A program made the position numbers and the translations under genes. Positions 1 to 8,258 of a DNA stretch of 17,297 bases are shown here, in pieces. This DNA comes from Vairimorpha apis BRL 01 (lineage: Eukaryota > Microsporidia > Nosematidae). Position 1 is the stretch's first letter; each line of letters starts with the position of its first letter. The stretch lies in the NCBI GenBank assembly GCA_000447185.1, contig KE647101.1, positions 1 through 17,297 on the forward strand, read 5' to 3'. The notes below the pieces were generated by a model that was given only the letters and a program-made list of their open reading frames with translations, had not been told where the DNA came from and made no database searches.

Positions 1-1
1 G

Positions 2-181
2 CAACAATGGAAAATTTTAGATCGTTTATCTGAATTGGCTGTCATAGAAGAAGAGAACAATGTATCAAAAAAAATTAAAAGTTACGAAGAAAAAATAAAT
101 AAACTTGAAAACAATATAAATTGTTTATCTGATAATACAATTTATACATCAATTTCGTATGAAAAGTCCAAAAGTGCTTGA
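2..181 (+). CDS. C-terminal fragment of an unidentified coiled-coil protein
   Basis: The window opens inside a reading frame that runs 59 codons to a TGA at 179-181; the start lies off the left edge. The fragment begins QQWKILDRLSELAV and continues with charged, heptad-like sequence (YEEKINKLENNI), so a coiled coil is likely across roughly the first 45 residues. It ends with a short Ser/Lys-rich tail. The other two forward frames close within a few codons and the composition (Glu, Lys, Asn, Ser) matches the other genes here. I do not recognise the family. A coiled-coil nucleoporin or structural protein is possible, but nothing seen distinguishes these. Confidence 0.6.
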   Translation, partial: QQWKILDRLSELAVIEEENNVSKKIKSYEEKINKLENNINCLSDNTIYTSISYEKSKSA

Positions 182-1173
182 TATAACATTTTATAAGTAA
201 TAAATAGTATTAAGTTTTTTTAACTTAAACATAGTTTTTAGTTTATTTTGCTCATTATTAGATGAATTTTAACTTGAAACATTTTTTATATAATTTCTTC
301 AATAAAATTTTTCTTTTTAATGTTCAGAGCTTTTTGTTTAGTTAACTTTGAATTCACTTCTTCGATTAACTTAATTTCTTAAATTAAAACATTTACTAAT
401 TGCTAAAATTTGTTAATAACACTTACTAACTAGATTCATTTAGCTCAATCACGTTTTCTATTAAAAGAAATTAAATCAAAACTCTTTTTACATAAGTAAA
501 GTTTTATGAAAGTTTCTAGATTAGGTTAATTTTTTTAATCAAAAATATTGTGCAATGTATTTTTTTGTATTTTAATAGTTTATAACAATGTATTTAGTAA
601 AAAATTATTTTAGATTTGTAATTTTTAATAAAACAACTTTTTGGTAATTGACATATATTTTTGTTGAAAAAAATTAGAAACATAGAAAAAATATAATTTT
701 ATATTTTTTATATTAATTTAAATTTTTGTGTCAGTGTCTTTAATAACAATTATGTATTTATTTTTTAGTAAATAACATATAAATAATTTTACAATAATAA
801 AAGTTAAAAATTTTAATTTTTTTAAAATACATGTAAAACAATAAAAATATTAAATTTAAATTATAAAAACTTGTAATTTTTTTTGTTTAAATGATATTTT
901 AATATAATTAAAAAATTTGTAGTAAAAAAATTTTGAATATAACAATTTACCATAAACATTACTAATGAAGTTTAATTATAATTTTATAAATTATTACCAC
1001 TAGAATCAATAAAAAATTTATTATTATATCTTTTATTACAAGACTATTTTACACCTTTTATAATAAAAATAAATTTAAATGAGCTTTATGGTTTTTTTAT
1101 TAAAAAAGTTAAATCATAACAATTTAAAACATTTTTGTAATATATACTATAAAAAAATTATAACTTTATACCC
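182..1173. other. A/T-rich intergenic spacer
   Basis: About 1 kb of very A/T-rich sequence lies between the left-edge gene and the TPR gene. All frames on both strands are closed often and I see no tRNA, repeat array or strong hairpin. It presumably holds the 3' end signals of the left gene and the promoter of the TPR gene, but no motif stands out. Confidence 0.6.
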
Positions 1174-1661
1174 ATGGTCAAAGAAATTTCTGAGATTAAA
1201 GATTTTATATTAACAAAACAATCATTTATATCCACATCTGAATTTGATGTAATAAATAATATTTTATCTAAAATACAATTTAATGAAAATTTATATTTTA
1301 TAAATTTAAAAAAAAAGCAGATTTAGAATTTAGAAAAAATAATTATCTTGAAGCAATTAATTTGTACACTGAATATTTGAATAAAAGACAATCATATGTA
1401 ATTTTTAGCAATAGAGCAGCATGTTATCATAAGTTAAATATGTATGATGAGGCTATTCATGACTGTTTATCAGGACTGAAAATTAATAAATCATTTTTCA
1501 AGTTTTATTTAAGATTAGGAGTTGTTCATGAAATAAAAAAAGAAATTCAAAAAGCAAAAGAATTTTATACAACAGGTATGGAGTTTGAAAATCATGTTGA
1601 GATATTCAAAAAACAACTTAATAATTTAGAAGAAATATCTGAAATTACTTTAAAAGAATAA
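1174..1661 (+). CDS. TPR-domain protein (Hsp90/Hsp70 co-chaperone type), frame-shifted
   Basis: ATG at 1174 opens a frame that closes at TAG 1324-1326. Moving back one base inside the A run at 1308-1316 continues the protein to TAA at 1659-1661, about 162 residues in all. Residues 1-43 are a leader without similarity I recognise. From about residue 44 there is a tetratricopeptide domain: LKKKADLEFRKNNYLEAINLY, then FSNRAACYHKLNMYDEAI, then FFKFYLRLGVVHEI. These carry most positions of the carboxylate clamp that binds the EEVD tail of Hsp90/Hsp70: the first Lys, the Asn of SNRAA, and Lys and Arg of KFYLR. The second clamp Asn appears as Asp. Sti1/Hop, Sgt2 and Cns1 have such domains; the short length prevents a choice. 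A CCC directly precedes the ATG, as described for some microsporidian starts. The shift is one missing A or a slippage site. Confidence 0.75.
1311..1317 (+). promoter_or_regulatory. A-AAA-AAG slippery heptamer at the TPR frame shift
   Basis: In the upstream frame the codons AAA (1312-1314) and AAG (1315-1317) are preceded by A at 1311. This is the classic X-XXY-YYZ heptamer for minus-one ribosomal frameshifting, and the slip gives exactly the TPR frame. It sits inside a nine-A run (1308-1316). No stem-loop or pseudoknot is evident just downstream, so a missing tenth A in the assembly explains the break equally well and is the more likely reading. Confidence 0.3.
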
Positions 1662-2085
1662 TTAAATTATTTGTTTATTTTTTCTTCTAAAATGCATTAT
1701 AGCTTATTTTATAATAATTTAATTGTTAAATGAATTTATTAAATATGTTTAATATTACATTTAAAATTTAGTATAAATAAATTAAAATGTAATTTTGAAA
1801 AGTTTTTATAATAATAATAATTTCTTAATTAAATGGTTGTTTAAAAATTGAATTTTTAAACCTTTTTGCATTTTATAAGGTTTAATTTTTTTAAAACTAT
1901 TTCTTCTAAAAATATATTAATCATGTAGAAAACATGTAAAAAATCTATAATTATGTGTTTTTTTAAAAGATAAAATTCAAATTTAAAATAAATTTAAATA
2001 ACTAAAATTTTTATAATATTTTTTAATAAGTTCACTTTTATTTTATTTATAACGACAAAAAAATTAAACTTGTTTTAAATTATTT
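1662..2085. other. A/T-rich spacer between convergent genes
   Basis: This stretch separates the ends of the TPR gene (+) and the endonuclease III gene (-), so it should hold two 3' ends. It is almost pure A/T with long T runs. I see no gene, repeat array or structured element in it. Confidence 0.6.
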
Positions 2086-2823
2086 TTAAAACTGATATTT
2101 TTTATTAATACATTTATCTTTAACGACACATAAATCACATCTAGGTTTATTTTTTTTACATATAATCTGTTTATATCCTACAAAAACACAATTAAAATTG
2201 TTCCACTCATCTTTTATAATTATATTTTCTAATTTTTTACTAGTTTCATCTGGATTTTTAGTTTTAACTATTTCTAAGAGATTACATATTCTGTGTACAT
2301 GTGTATCTACACTTATTCCAACTGTTTCATAAAATTTATTTATGTATAATATTGACATTTTCCTACGTATTCTTTTTATAAAACATTCATCTAACGTACT
2401 CGGATACCCATTTTTAGATATAAATAATAACAAATTTTTTATAGTTTTATATTTAGTATTATAACATCCAACTGATTTAATTAAGTCAAGTAAGTTATTT
2501 TCGTTTATAAAATTATCTAAAGTGAAATTAGATTCTGTTAAAAATGTATAATGTAAACAATTTTTAATATTTGAATTAATTTTCGTATGAAATGATTTTA
2601 ATAACATTTTTATATCCTTTTTTACAGTTTGATTTAAATTTATGATTAAATTTAACATTGTTTGATGGTTGATTTCATCTTTTGTCTGTGCAGATAATAT
2701 TAAAGAAATCAATACGTATAATTTTTTGTCTTTAACAATTGATGGAATATTATAACATCCAAAAATATCAACTGGACATTTAATTTGAGATCTTAAATGT
2801 TTAATTTTTAAATAAATATCCAT
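2086..2823 (-). CDS. NTH1: Endonuclease III-like DNA glycosylase/AP lyase
   Basis: This 245-residue protein is a HhH-GPD base-excision-repair enzyme that removes oxidised pyrimidines and nicks the abasic site. An N-terminal helix carries the family signature LILSAQTKD (41-49). The catalytic lysine is Lys155 in IRRKMSIL. The catalytic aspartate is Asp173 in VDTHVHR, 18 residues later, the spacing found in E. coli Nth. The 4Fe-4S loop is complete: Cys222, Cys229, Cys232 and Cys238 in the pattern C-x6-C-x2-C-x5-C. The helix-hairpin-helix turn, normally LPGVGRKTA, reads FIKRIRRKMS, so the DNA-backbone-binding glycines are lost. Length is close to bacterial Nth and shorter than most fungal forms, with no targeting extension, so the nucleus is the likely site of action. 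The ATG at 2823 is the first available and leaves a normal N-terminus. The gene is intact despite an eight-A run. Confidence 0.93.
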   Translation of the reverse strand: MDIYLKIKHLRSQIKCPVDIFGCYNIPSIVKDKKLYVLISLILSAQTKDEINHQTMLNLIINLNQTVKKDIKMLLKSFHTKINSNIKNCLHYTFLTESNFTLDNFINENNLLDLIKSVGCYNTKYKTIKNLLLFISKNGYPSTLDECFIKRIRRKMSILYINKFYETVGISVDTHVHRICNLLEIVKTKNPDETSKKLENIIIKDEWNNFNCVFVGYKQIICKKNKPRCDLCVVKDKCINKKYQF

Positions 2824-3184
2824 ATGGATAAAAAAATTATTAAATAAAATAAAATTTGTATAAAGATAATAAAATTAAAAAAGTTTCCAAACTACCGTAT
2901 AATTAGAAGTTTTTTAAAATAAAAATTAGTAAAAAATATAAGTTTAAACCTAGAAACAAACTAAATAGAAGTTCCACTCTCTTAAACTTTTATTGTCATA
3001 TACATGTAACGGATCAATTTTCAAAAAAACAATCCTGACAATGTATATTGGGGTAAAAATTATAAAATTATTTATAGAAAAAATTTTACTTAAAAATAAA
3101 AAAGAAGAAATTTCCAAAGTTTTTTTTAAAAAATATTTCTTTTCTACAAAATTTATTAAAGTTTTAAAAAAATAATAAAAAGGT
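2824..3184. other. Spacer upstream of the endonuclease III gene
   Basis: The stretch lies between the start of the endonuclease gene and the 3' end of the small gene at 3185-3431, both on the minus strand. A 60-codon forward frame at 2993-3175 starts only at TTG and is a low-complexity run of Lys, Ile and Phe. I see no convincing gene or structured element. Confidence 0.5.
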
Positions 3185-3431
3185 TTATTGGGTTATTATT
3201 TTATAATTGTTAATTATAATTGTATTTTCAATTTGTGGATTATTTAAAACAATTTTATCTTCATATTCCTCACTTTGATTATCTCGGGGCTTTTTTGTTT
3301 CGTTTATTTTTGAGTTTCGCCTCCTCGATATTTATATTTTCTAAAGATATAGTTTTTACTAAATTCTCCACTGCTTTTTCCACCTCGTCCTCTCTTGGTT
3401 CAATCCACTCATATCCTCGTCTTCTATCCAT
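3185..3431 (-). CDS. Small charged protein of unknown function, probably frame-shifted
   Basis: ATG at 3429-3431 opens a 50-codon frame beginning MDRRRGYEWIEPRED and ending RNKKAPR at TAA 3279-3281. A second frame continues from the AAAAAA run (3291-3296 on the plus strand) as KPRDNQSEEYEDKIVL and on to a TAA at 3185-3187, giving about 82 residues if joined. Joining needs two extra A or one base fewer. The first part is helical and acidic, then strongly basic (KLKNKRNKK), then acidic again. Codons such as GAG, GTG, GCG, CGA and CTC make it clearly richer in G+C than its surroundings, which suggests selection on the coding sequence. I do not recognise the family. Its mirror image on the plus strand gives a spurious 78-codon frame. 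Whether the true end is 3279 or 3185 is undecided. Confidence 0.5.
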
Positions 3432-3834
3432 AGAAATAGACTCTAAATCTTCTTAAGTACAATGGATTGCAGTTTTAAAAAAAACAAACATATCTAATTA
3501 ATTTACAAAAAAAAATTTTAAATTCTTTTAAATTTTTTACTTTTTAAAATCTATGAAAAATTTGAAAAACATATAATTACATTAAATATACAACAAAATT
3601 TTATATATAACAATATAGTTAATTATAAAATGAAAAATATATATTACATTTAAATTTTAAGTTTTAACTTTTAACAATATGCTAATTAATCTCAAATTTA
3701 ATTTTTTTAAATAATTCTTTTTATAAATTTTTTGACATATTTACATTATATATTTTAAGATTTTTGTATGAATTAATTTATATATGTCTCCACTAAAAAA
3801 CATGCCATATTAAATATTTTATAAACAAAAAAAC
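3432..3834. other. A/T-rich spacer, no gene seen
   Basis: This is ordinary A/T-rich sequence with frequent stops in every frame, upstream of the small minus-strand gene. No repeat or hairpin of note was found. Confidence 0.5.
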
Positions 3835-5646
3835 ATGGAAAAAGATTAAAACTAGCCTGATAGGTATACAAAAAAATGTTTAATTCTGTTGAATACACTT
3901 ATCTAATCAAATGTATCAAAAAGTTAGATTTTTAAAATAGATACATAAATTTCAGTATAATTAATTTCTTGTAAAACTAGAATAAATAACAAGATATGAA
4001 AAAATTCTGAAAACAATAATATAGATAGGTACTTTAAAAAATTTTTATAATTGCTACTCTTATTTTTATCATGTATTGAATAGTTGATTCGAGATCATAA
4101 ATATTAATACTCAAAGGTGGTAGTGCATATAAGTTATCTCTTTAAGATAAATCATCTCCTGTTCATAAATGATCTTAAAATGATAGCTAATAGTGATGAT
4201 ATCATATAAGCCATATAAGCAGTTACATGGTTTCTAAGCAAAAATGACCTAATAGTAATTTTAAAAAAGTTTTAACTAATGATGATAGTTGCGCAGATAG
4301 ATTTTTTTATTAAAAGACCAGTATATATAAATACCTGGATATTATAGAAAGTAGAACATCAAACCAATTTTAGAATTCTTTATAATTATAAAACATGAAT
4401 TATTTGTTAGTGTGTAGAGACTTTCTAATTCTGTAATAAATGACGAAATTTTATTTAAGTTAATAAATGATCATATAATTTCAATAGTTAAACAACTTTA
4501 TAGGTTTGCCACATATTGAATAAGTCAATTTTAAAGAATTATACCATTAGATTTGAAAAGTGTTGTAAACATAAATCTCAACTGGAACCAGTCTATAAAA
4601 AAAATACTTTTTTCGATCAAAATAGGTTGAATTTACAATGTTTAGAGATGATATGAAAGTGTATGCTTCTTTAAACTTCAAGAATAGTTTTAGAAATAAA
4701 GAAATGTCTACAATAAGACAGCGGTTTTCTAAGTCGAAAAAATATACAAGATTTATTTTTCTTTAATAAAATCTATTTATATGTTGTATAAGGTATAAAT
4801 AAAATAACACGAGAAAGTCTTGAACTAGCATAAAAGTCATACATTTGCAGAAAAAAATAAAAACTGTTTATGGCCAAAAAGAAAATTATTAAATAGTATC
4901 AAAGACTCCATCAACTGGTTGAATAGAAGAAACTTAAGACTAGAGACAAGGCATTACTTTACTATATTTAAAACAGAAATGTTTTTGTAAGAACAACTTT
5001 AACTTGTAAACATTTTAAAAAGGTTAGTAAGACAATATATCACTTTGCAATAAGATGTAAAAAAATGCTTGGCCACAACTATATAAAATAACATCGAGAA
5101 ATAATAAGAAGTCTGCATTTTCTCCTATCTAATTGTGGCTTAAAATATCAAAAAATATGCACTAACATTTTGTGCAAGAGTTAAGAAAATGATATTGATA
5201 AGATAAAGCTGATACAATACTTAAAACAGATGCAAAAGTTTAAACAATAAACCTGAAATATTTATGTAAATAAAAAGAAGTGCGAGAAAATACTAGTTGA
5301 AGTCGACAATATAAAGCCATAATGATTTTTAAAAGTTGAGCTGGGAAGATGAAGAAATGTGAATAATAATTAGCAAGCTCAAGATGTTAAAAAAACAACA
5401 AAACTCAAATTATACCATATGTCATGACATGACAATGTGAAAGCTTGAGTTCATAAAAAGTATTTAAATCATTTTTACATCAATTTCAATATGGAGATAT
5501 ATATTCAATCTAAAATACGTAAGAAAACTTTAGAAACTATTTCTTTTGAGCAACGTAAGATTATCGACGAGGGTCTAGAGAAAAAATATTATCAAATTTG
5601 CTATAATGAATTTTACAAAGCTTGTCCAACAAGAAGTGTGAACTGA
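3835..5646 (+). other. Compositionally distinct region with short open pieces; possible gene or transposon relic
   Basis: From about 3800 to 5646 the sequence has fewer homopolymers and more G and C than the spacers on either side, yet no frame of 60 codons. Forward open pieces include 4504-4656 (frame 1, 50 codons), 4638-4766 (frame 0, with ATG), 4829-4990 (frame 2, 53 codons, with NCLWPKRKLL and SINWLNRRN) and 5491-5646 (frame 1). The first piece contains CCKHK followed by KNTFFDQNRLNL, which loosely recalls the zinc-ribbon and GTFF box of Merlin/IS1595-type transposases. No DDE catalytic set, terminal inverted repeat or target duplication could be shown. A perfect 12-bp palindrome, ATGTCATGACAT, sits at 5419-5430. 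The reading as a decayed gene rests mainly on composition and is tentative; non-coding sequence with a different bias is the alternative. Confidence 0.35.
5491..5646 (+). CDS. Short ORF of unknown function (51 codons)
   Basis: ATG at 5491 starts a 51-codon frame ending at TGA 5644-5646. The frame is already open 15 codons earlier, from a TGA just before 5446. The peptide is MEIYIQSKIRKKTLE, then FEQRKIIDEGLEKKYY and a Cys-containing end (YKACPTRSVN). It uses GAG, CGT, GAC, GGT and GCT codons, unlike random A/T sequence, and is predicted mostly helical. It may be the surviving 3' end of a decayed larger gene in 3835-5646 or an independent small protein. I do not recognise it. Confidence 0.25.
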   Translation: MEIYIQSKIRKKTLETISFEQRKIIDEGLEKKYYQICYNEFYKACPTRSVN

Positions 5647-6143
5647 AATATAAAAAAAAAAACTTTAATTTTGTATTTCTATTCAAGCATAAAATATGAA
5701 ATAAAGACTTTTTTATATTTGTTACTAATTCATACCAATTTATTTAATATAAACACAGTATCAAATATTTGAATTTACAATTTTTTTTAATATAAATTTA
5801 GATTTTGTTTATTTATTTTTATTTGATTTTTTAATTTATTATTAAATATTTATAAATAAATAAATTTATATCCATTTATAATAATCATAATGTTAAATAT
5901 TGTAGTTTTTTTTGATAAATTTAAATCTATATTTTTAATTTAATTATAAAATTTCAGTTTTATAGTTTTTAAACATTTTATTTTTCTTAAATAAAGAAGC
6001 TTAGTATTATATTTGTTTTTAAATATAATATAATATAATATAAAATAATACTTCACTTCTAATTATTAAGTGTTCTGTTTATTTTCTTATCAAATGCAAT
6101 TTAATTGCATATATTTATTGAATATTTTTATCTTTTAATAAAC
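5647..6143. other. A/T-rich spacer with a short ATAAT repeat
   Basis: This is typical A/T spacer without a gene. Around 6022-6041 there is a short run of a five-base unit (ATAAT, about four copies). Nothing else stands out before the hairpin at 6144. Confidence 0.5.
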
Positions 6144-6410
6144 TGTGGTATAGTACCACATGGAAGGGTTTAACAATTCTATATAATAATTTGAATAAAT
6201 ATTTTCATTTTTTATAACCCTAATATTTGAAAGTAATAATGTTGAGAAATAAAAACAATAAACACGACCGAAGCCATGCTTATCCACGCTGGAACGATAA
6301 TATAAAATATTAATAAACAATTAAATTTAACAATAATGTGTTAGGTGGTCGCCGCTGTATTATCGAGGATTTTCTATCCTCAAGGCGACTACCCGTAATA
6401 AATGCTAGAA
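6144..6410. ncRNA. Candidate structured non-coding RNA locus (unidentified)
   Basis: This stretch holds two G+C-richer islands with strong pairing. At 6144-6160 TGTGGTA and TACCACA form a perfect 7-bp hairpin with a 3-base loop. At 6344-6393 a 10-bp stem pairs GGTGGTCGCC with GGCGACTACC (one G-U if read as plus-strand RNA). Inside it a 6-bp stem pairs GAGGAT (6365-6370) with ATCCTC (6376-6381), and an 11-base bulge lies on one side only. CGATAATA (6295-6302) is complementary to TATTATCG (6358-6365) in that bulge, and AGGGTT (6165-6170) to AACCCT (6216-6221). No tRNA, 5S, U6, U2 or RNase P/MRP signature was recognised, and the strand is unknown. A minus-strand 61-codon frame overlaps the locus but starts only at TTG. 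A decayed protein gene is the alternative. Confidence 0.3.
6344..6393. repeat. Inverted repeat: 10-bp stem enclosing a 6-bp stem
   Basis: Positions 6344-6353 pair with 6384-6393 over ten bases, with a single G-U at 6347/6390. The inner stem 6365-6370 pairs with 6376-6381 over a five-base loop TTTCT. The asymmetric interior loop has 11 bases on the left and 2 on the right. In such A/T-rich DNA a ten-base, mostly G/C stem is unlikely to arise by chance. Confidence 0.75.
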
Positions 6411-7010
6411 AAACATAATGCCTTATTTATTTAAATAATTTGATTTTTTAGTATTACTGATATACTTATGCGCTTATAAATTATTTTTTTACATATTAAG
6501 AATTGTACTCTTAAAATTGTGATTAAAAACAATATTTTTATTTTTATATTATAGTTTATTTGGATTATATTAAAGTCAATAAGATATACAAACATATTAT
6601 AGTTTTTTATTACGTAAAATTTTATTTAAGATGCTTATATAAAAAAATCTAAATATTAAAATATTAAAATACTTTTTTGCATATTGTAAAACTAAAAATG
6701 TTTAATTTTAAGTTAGTTAATTTTTTTAATTTTAATTATAATTTTATTATTTTTATAACTTAATAATTTTTTTAGAAATAATAAACTTTAATGATATCAA
6801 AAATTTTAGTAAAAAAAACTTTTTTATTTAAAATTTTATGTTTATAAATATATTTTATAAAATATTTTTTGTGTTTTTAAAATTTACAACATTTTATACA
6901 CATACAATTTTTTTATAAATACTATGTTGATTTTTTATATAGAATTAGAATATAACTACATCAAAAGAAAAATTTTTCATTGTTTATTTTTTATTTAAAT
7001 CCTTATCCAC
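6411..7010. other. A/T-rich spacer, no gene seen
   Basis: About 600 bases of A/T-rich DNA with many T and A runs lie here. No frame, repeat array or hairpin deserves annotation. The last bases before 7011 should hold the promoter of the next gene. Confidence 0.55.
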
Positions 7011-7189
7011 ATGGACAGTTTAGAAGAAAAAAACAAAAAATATTATTACGTATAAACAACACACTTAAATTTACTTCTCAAATTTGTCGTGAAATCAATA
7101 GTAAATTAAAAGATATAATCGAGCTTAATAATGAAATTGATCGAACGATTGATGTGCACAAAATATGGAAAGGTAAAATAAAAAATTAA
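7011..7189 (+). CDS. Small coiled protein resembling DASH complex subunit Dad1, frame-shifted
   Basis: ATG at 7011 begins MDSLEEKNKK and closes at TAA 7053-7055. One extra A in either A run (7027-7033 or 7035-7040) carries it on as ILLRINNTLKFTSQ through IDVHKIWKGK to TAA 7187-7189, about 59 residues. The long reading frame here has only a TTG start upstream, so the ATG plus a missing A is the better model. The pattern, a hydrophobic Ile/Leu pair, INNTL, INSKLKDII, NNEI and a late Trp followed by Lys, resembles the Dad1 domain (INETM, LNISLESII, GREF, LWKT in yeast). Dad1 is a subunit of the DASH/Dam1 ring that couples kinetochores to spindle microtubules. The likeness is by eye, over a short helical stretch. 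That the gene is real is fairly likely; the family is tentative. Confidence 0.5.
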
Positions 7190-7317
7190 TTTTTGGTTTT
7201 AAAATTTTTATCTACCGAAATGTTTTTATTATTTTTATATTACAACTTTATAAAAACTTAAATGGATTAAAAATTAACAAAAAAACTTATTTTTTAATGA
7301 TACAATAAACCCTTATT

Positions 7318-7500
7318 ATGTTCAAAGATTTTATTTTCAGATTACCTTCTTTTAAAAATAATCCTTCCTCTATTATTACTAGCATATGTTTATTACCTGT
7401 TGTATTTAAAAATGAAAAAGAAATTATTAACAATTTATGTAAAAGTATGGTAGTCTTGGCAACATATCCAATACAAAAAATAAAAAATAAGCATAGATAA
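7318..7500 (+). CDS. Small ORF of unknown function (60 codons)
   Basis: ATG at 7318 opens an uninterrupted 60-codon frame to TAA 7498-7500, with a stop shortly upstream. The peptide begins MFKDFIFRLPSFKN, has a mildly hydrophobic middle (SICLLPVVF) and a basic end (KIKNKHR). The middle segment is too short and polar for a clear membrane span. A competing minus-strand frame (7287-7520) lacks an ATG start. It lies 128 bases after the Dad1-like gene on the same strand. No family is recognised, and in DNA this A/T-rich a frame of this length can occur by chance. Confidence 0.3.
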   Translation: MFKDFIFRLPSFKNNPSSIITSICLLPVVFKNEKEIINNLCKSMVVLATYPIQKIKNKHR

Positions 7501-7936
7501 ACATGAAGGAATTTTGACAAATTTTAACTTAATGTTTCTTACTCTTAATAAAAAAAATAGCGTTATATATGTACCTACATATAAATTATATAATAGTGTA
7601 TTTGAAATTTATAAATAAATTATTTTTTAAAAAATCACTAAATATAATATTAATTAAGATTTTTTATATATATATAAATTACTACTATTAAAAATATATA
7701 TTTTTAAAGTTTAATTTTAAATAAATACAATAATAATTTTATATGTAAAAAAAATTCATATTTTAAATGAAGATGTAAATGTTCTCATATAAAAAAGATC
7801 AAAGTAAAATATCTACTTAAAATTATTTTTAATTTTTTAAAACAGTTAATAATTTTTTTATTATAATTTAATATTATTATATGTAAAAAAATTAAATTTG
7901 TTTATTGTTTAATAAAAGAAGAAATATTTAAATAAA
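7501..7936. other. A/T-rich spacer, no gene seen
   Basis: The stretch has A/T runs, a TATATATATA stretch near 7666-7675 and no coding frame of note. Confidence 0.5.
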
Positions 7937-8091
7937 ATGCAAATAAAATTTTCAATGTATTCCTTGGGTTTTCTTTTGTAAATAAAGACAAGACAAATTT
8001 AAAAATGATACAGTTTCAAGATTTTGATTATAAAGTTAGATTTAAAAAGATATTTTTAGGTAATATAAAAAAACAAAATTTTAAATATTAG
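7937..8091 (+). CDS. Possible small gene with one frame shift (about 51 residues)
   Basis: ATG at 7937 (MQIK) closes after 14 codons. Moving back one base in the A run at 7945-7948 gives an open frame to TAG 8089-8091. It reads IFNVFLGFSFVNKDK, then MIQFQDFDYKVRFKKIF and a basic end. The direction and place of the shift are the same as in the TPR, Dad1-like and 9749-10001 genes. The later part contains unlike codons (GAC, CAG, GGT) and looks protein-like, with a hydrophobic start and a basic finish. An alternative is initiation at the ATG at 8004, giving 28 residues without any shift. No family is recognised. Confidence 0.25.
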
Positions 8092-8258
8092 TAAAAATTT
8101 CTTTTTTTTTTAATAATATTTGCAAATAATATTATTTAACAATAATTACTGAATTAGGTAATAAATCTTTTATTAAAAAAATTTGATAAATAATGTTATA
8201 GATTCATAAAAAACAATTTGTTAAAAATTTTTTTTATTTGTTTCACTTTTACTACAAA

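Noticed and set aside
2993..3175. 60-codon plus-strand frame
   Set aside because: It starts at TTG and is a low-complexity mix of Lys, Ile and Phe expected from A/T-rich DNA.
3391..3400. GGTTCAATCC, resembling a tRNA T-arm
   Set aside because: No acceptor, D or anticodon arms fit around it, and it lies inside the small coding gene on the minus strand.
3220..3456. 78-codon plus-strand frame starting at TTG
   Set aside because: It is the antisense shadow of the small charged gene on the minus strand, which has an ATG and better codon use.
4085..4095. GATTCGAGATC, resembling a tRNA T-loop
   Set aside because: The flanking stem has only about three pairs and no cloverleaf can be built.
3835..5646. 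One continuous pseudogene in frame 1 with in-frame stops
   Set aside because: The frame runs about 600 codons and looks suggestive, but about 42 stops is close to what random A/T-rich DNA gives, so continuity is not evidence.
6135..6320. 61-codon minus-strand frame (YYRSSVDKHGFGRV...)
   Set aside because: It has only a TTG start, overlaps strong hairpins, and the other two minus frames there look equally hydrophobic, including one membrane-span-like stretch. I could not choose a frame, so no gene is called; a membrane protein gene with shifts remains possible.
7287..7520. 77-codon minus-strand frame
   Set aside because: It starts at TTG, is antisense to the ATG-started 7318-7500 frame, and is biased only by T-rich codons.
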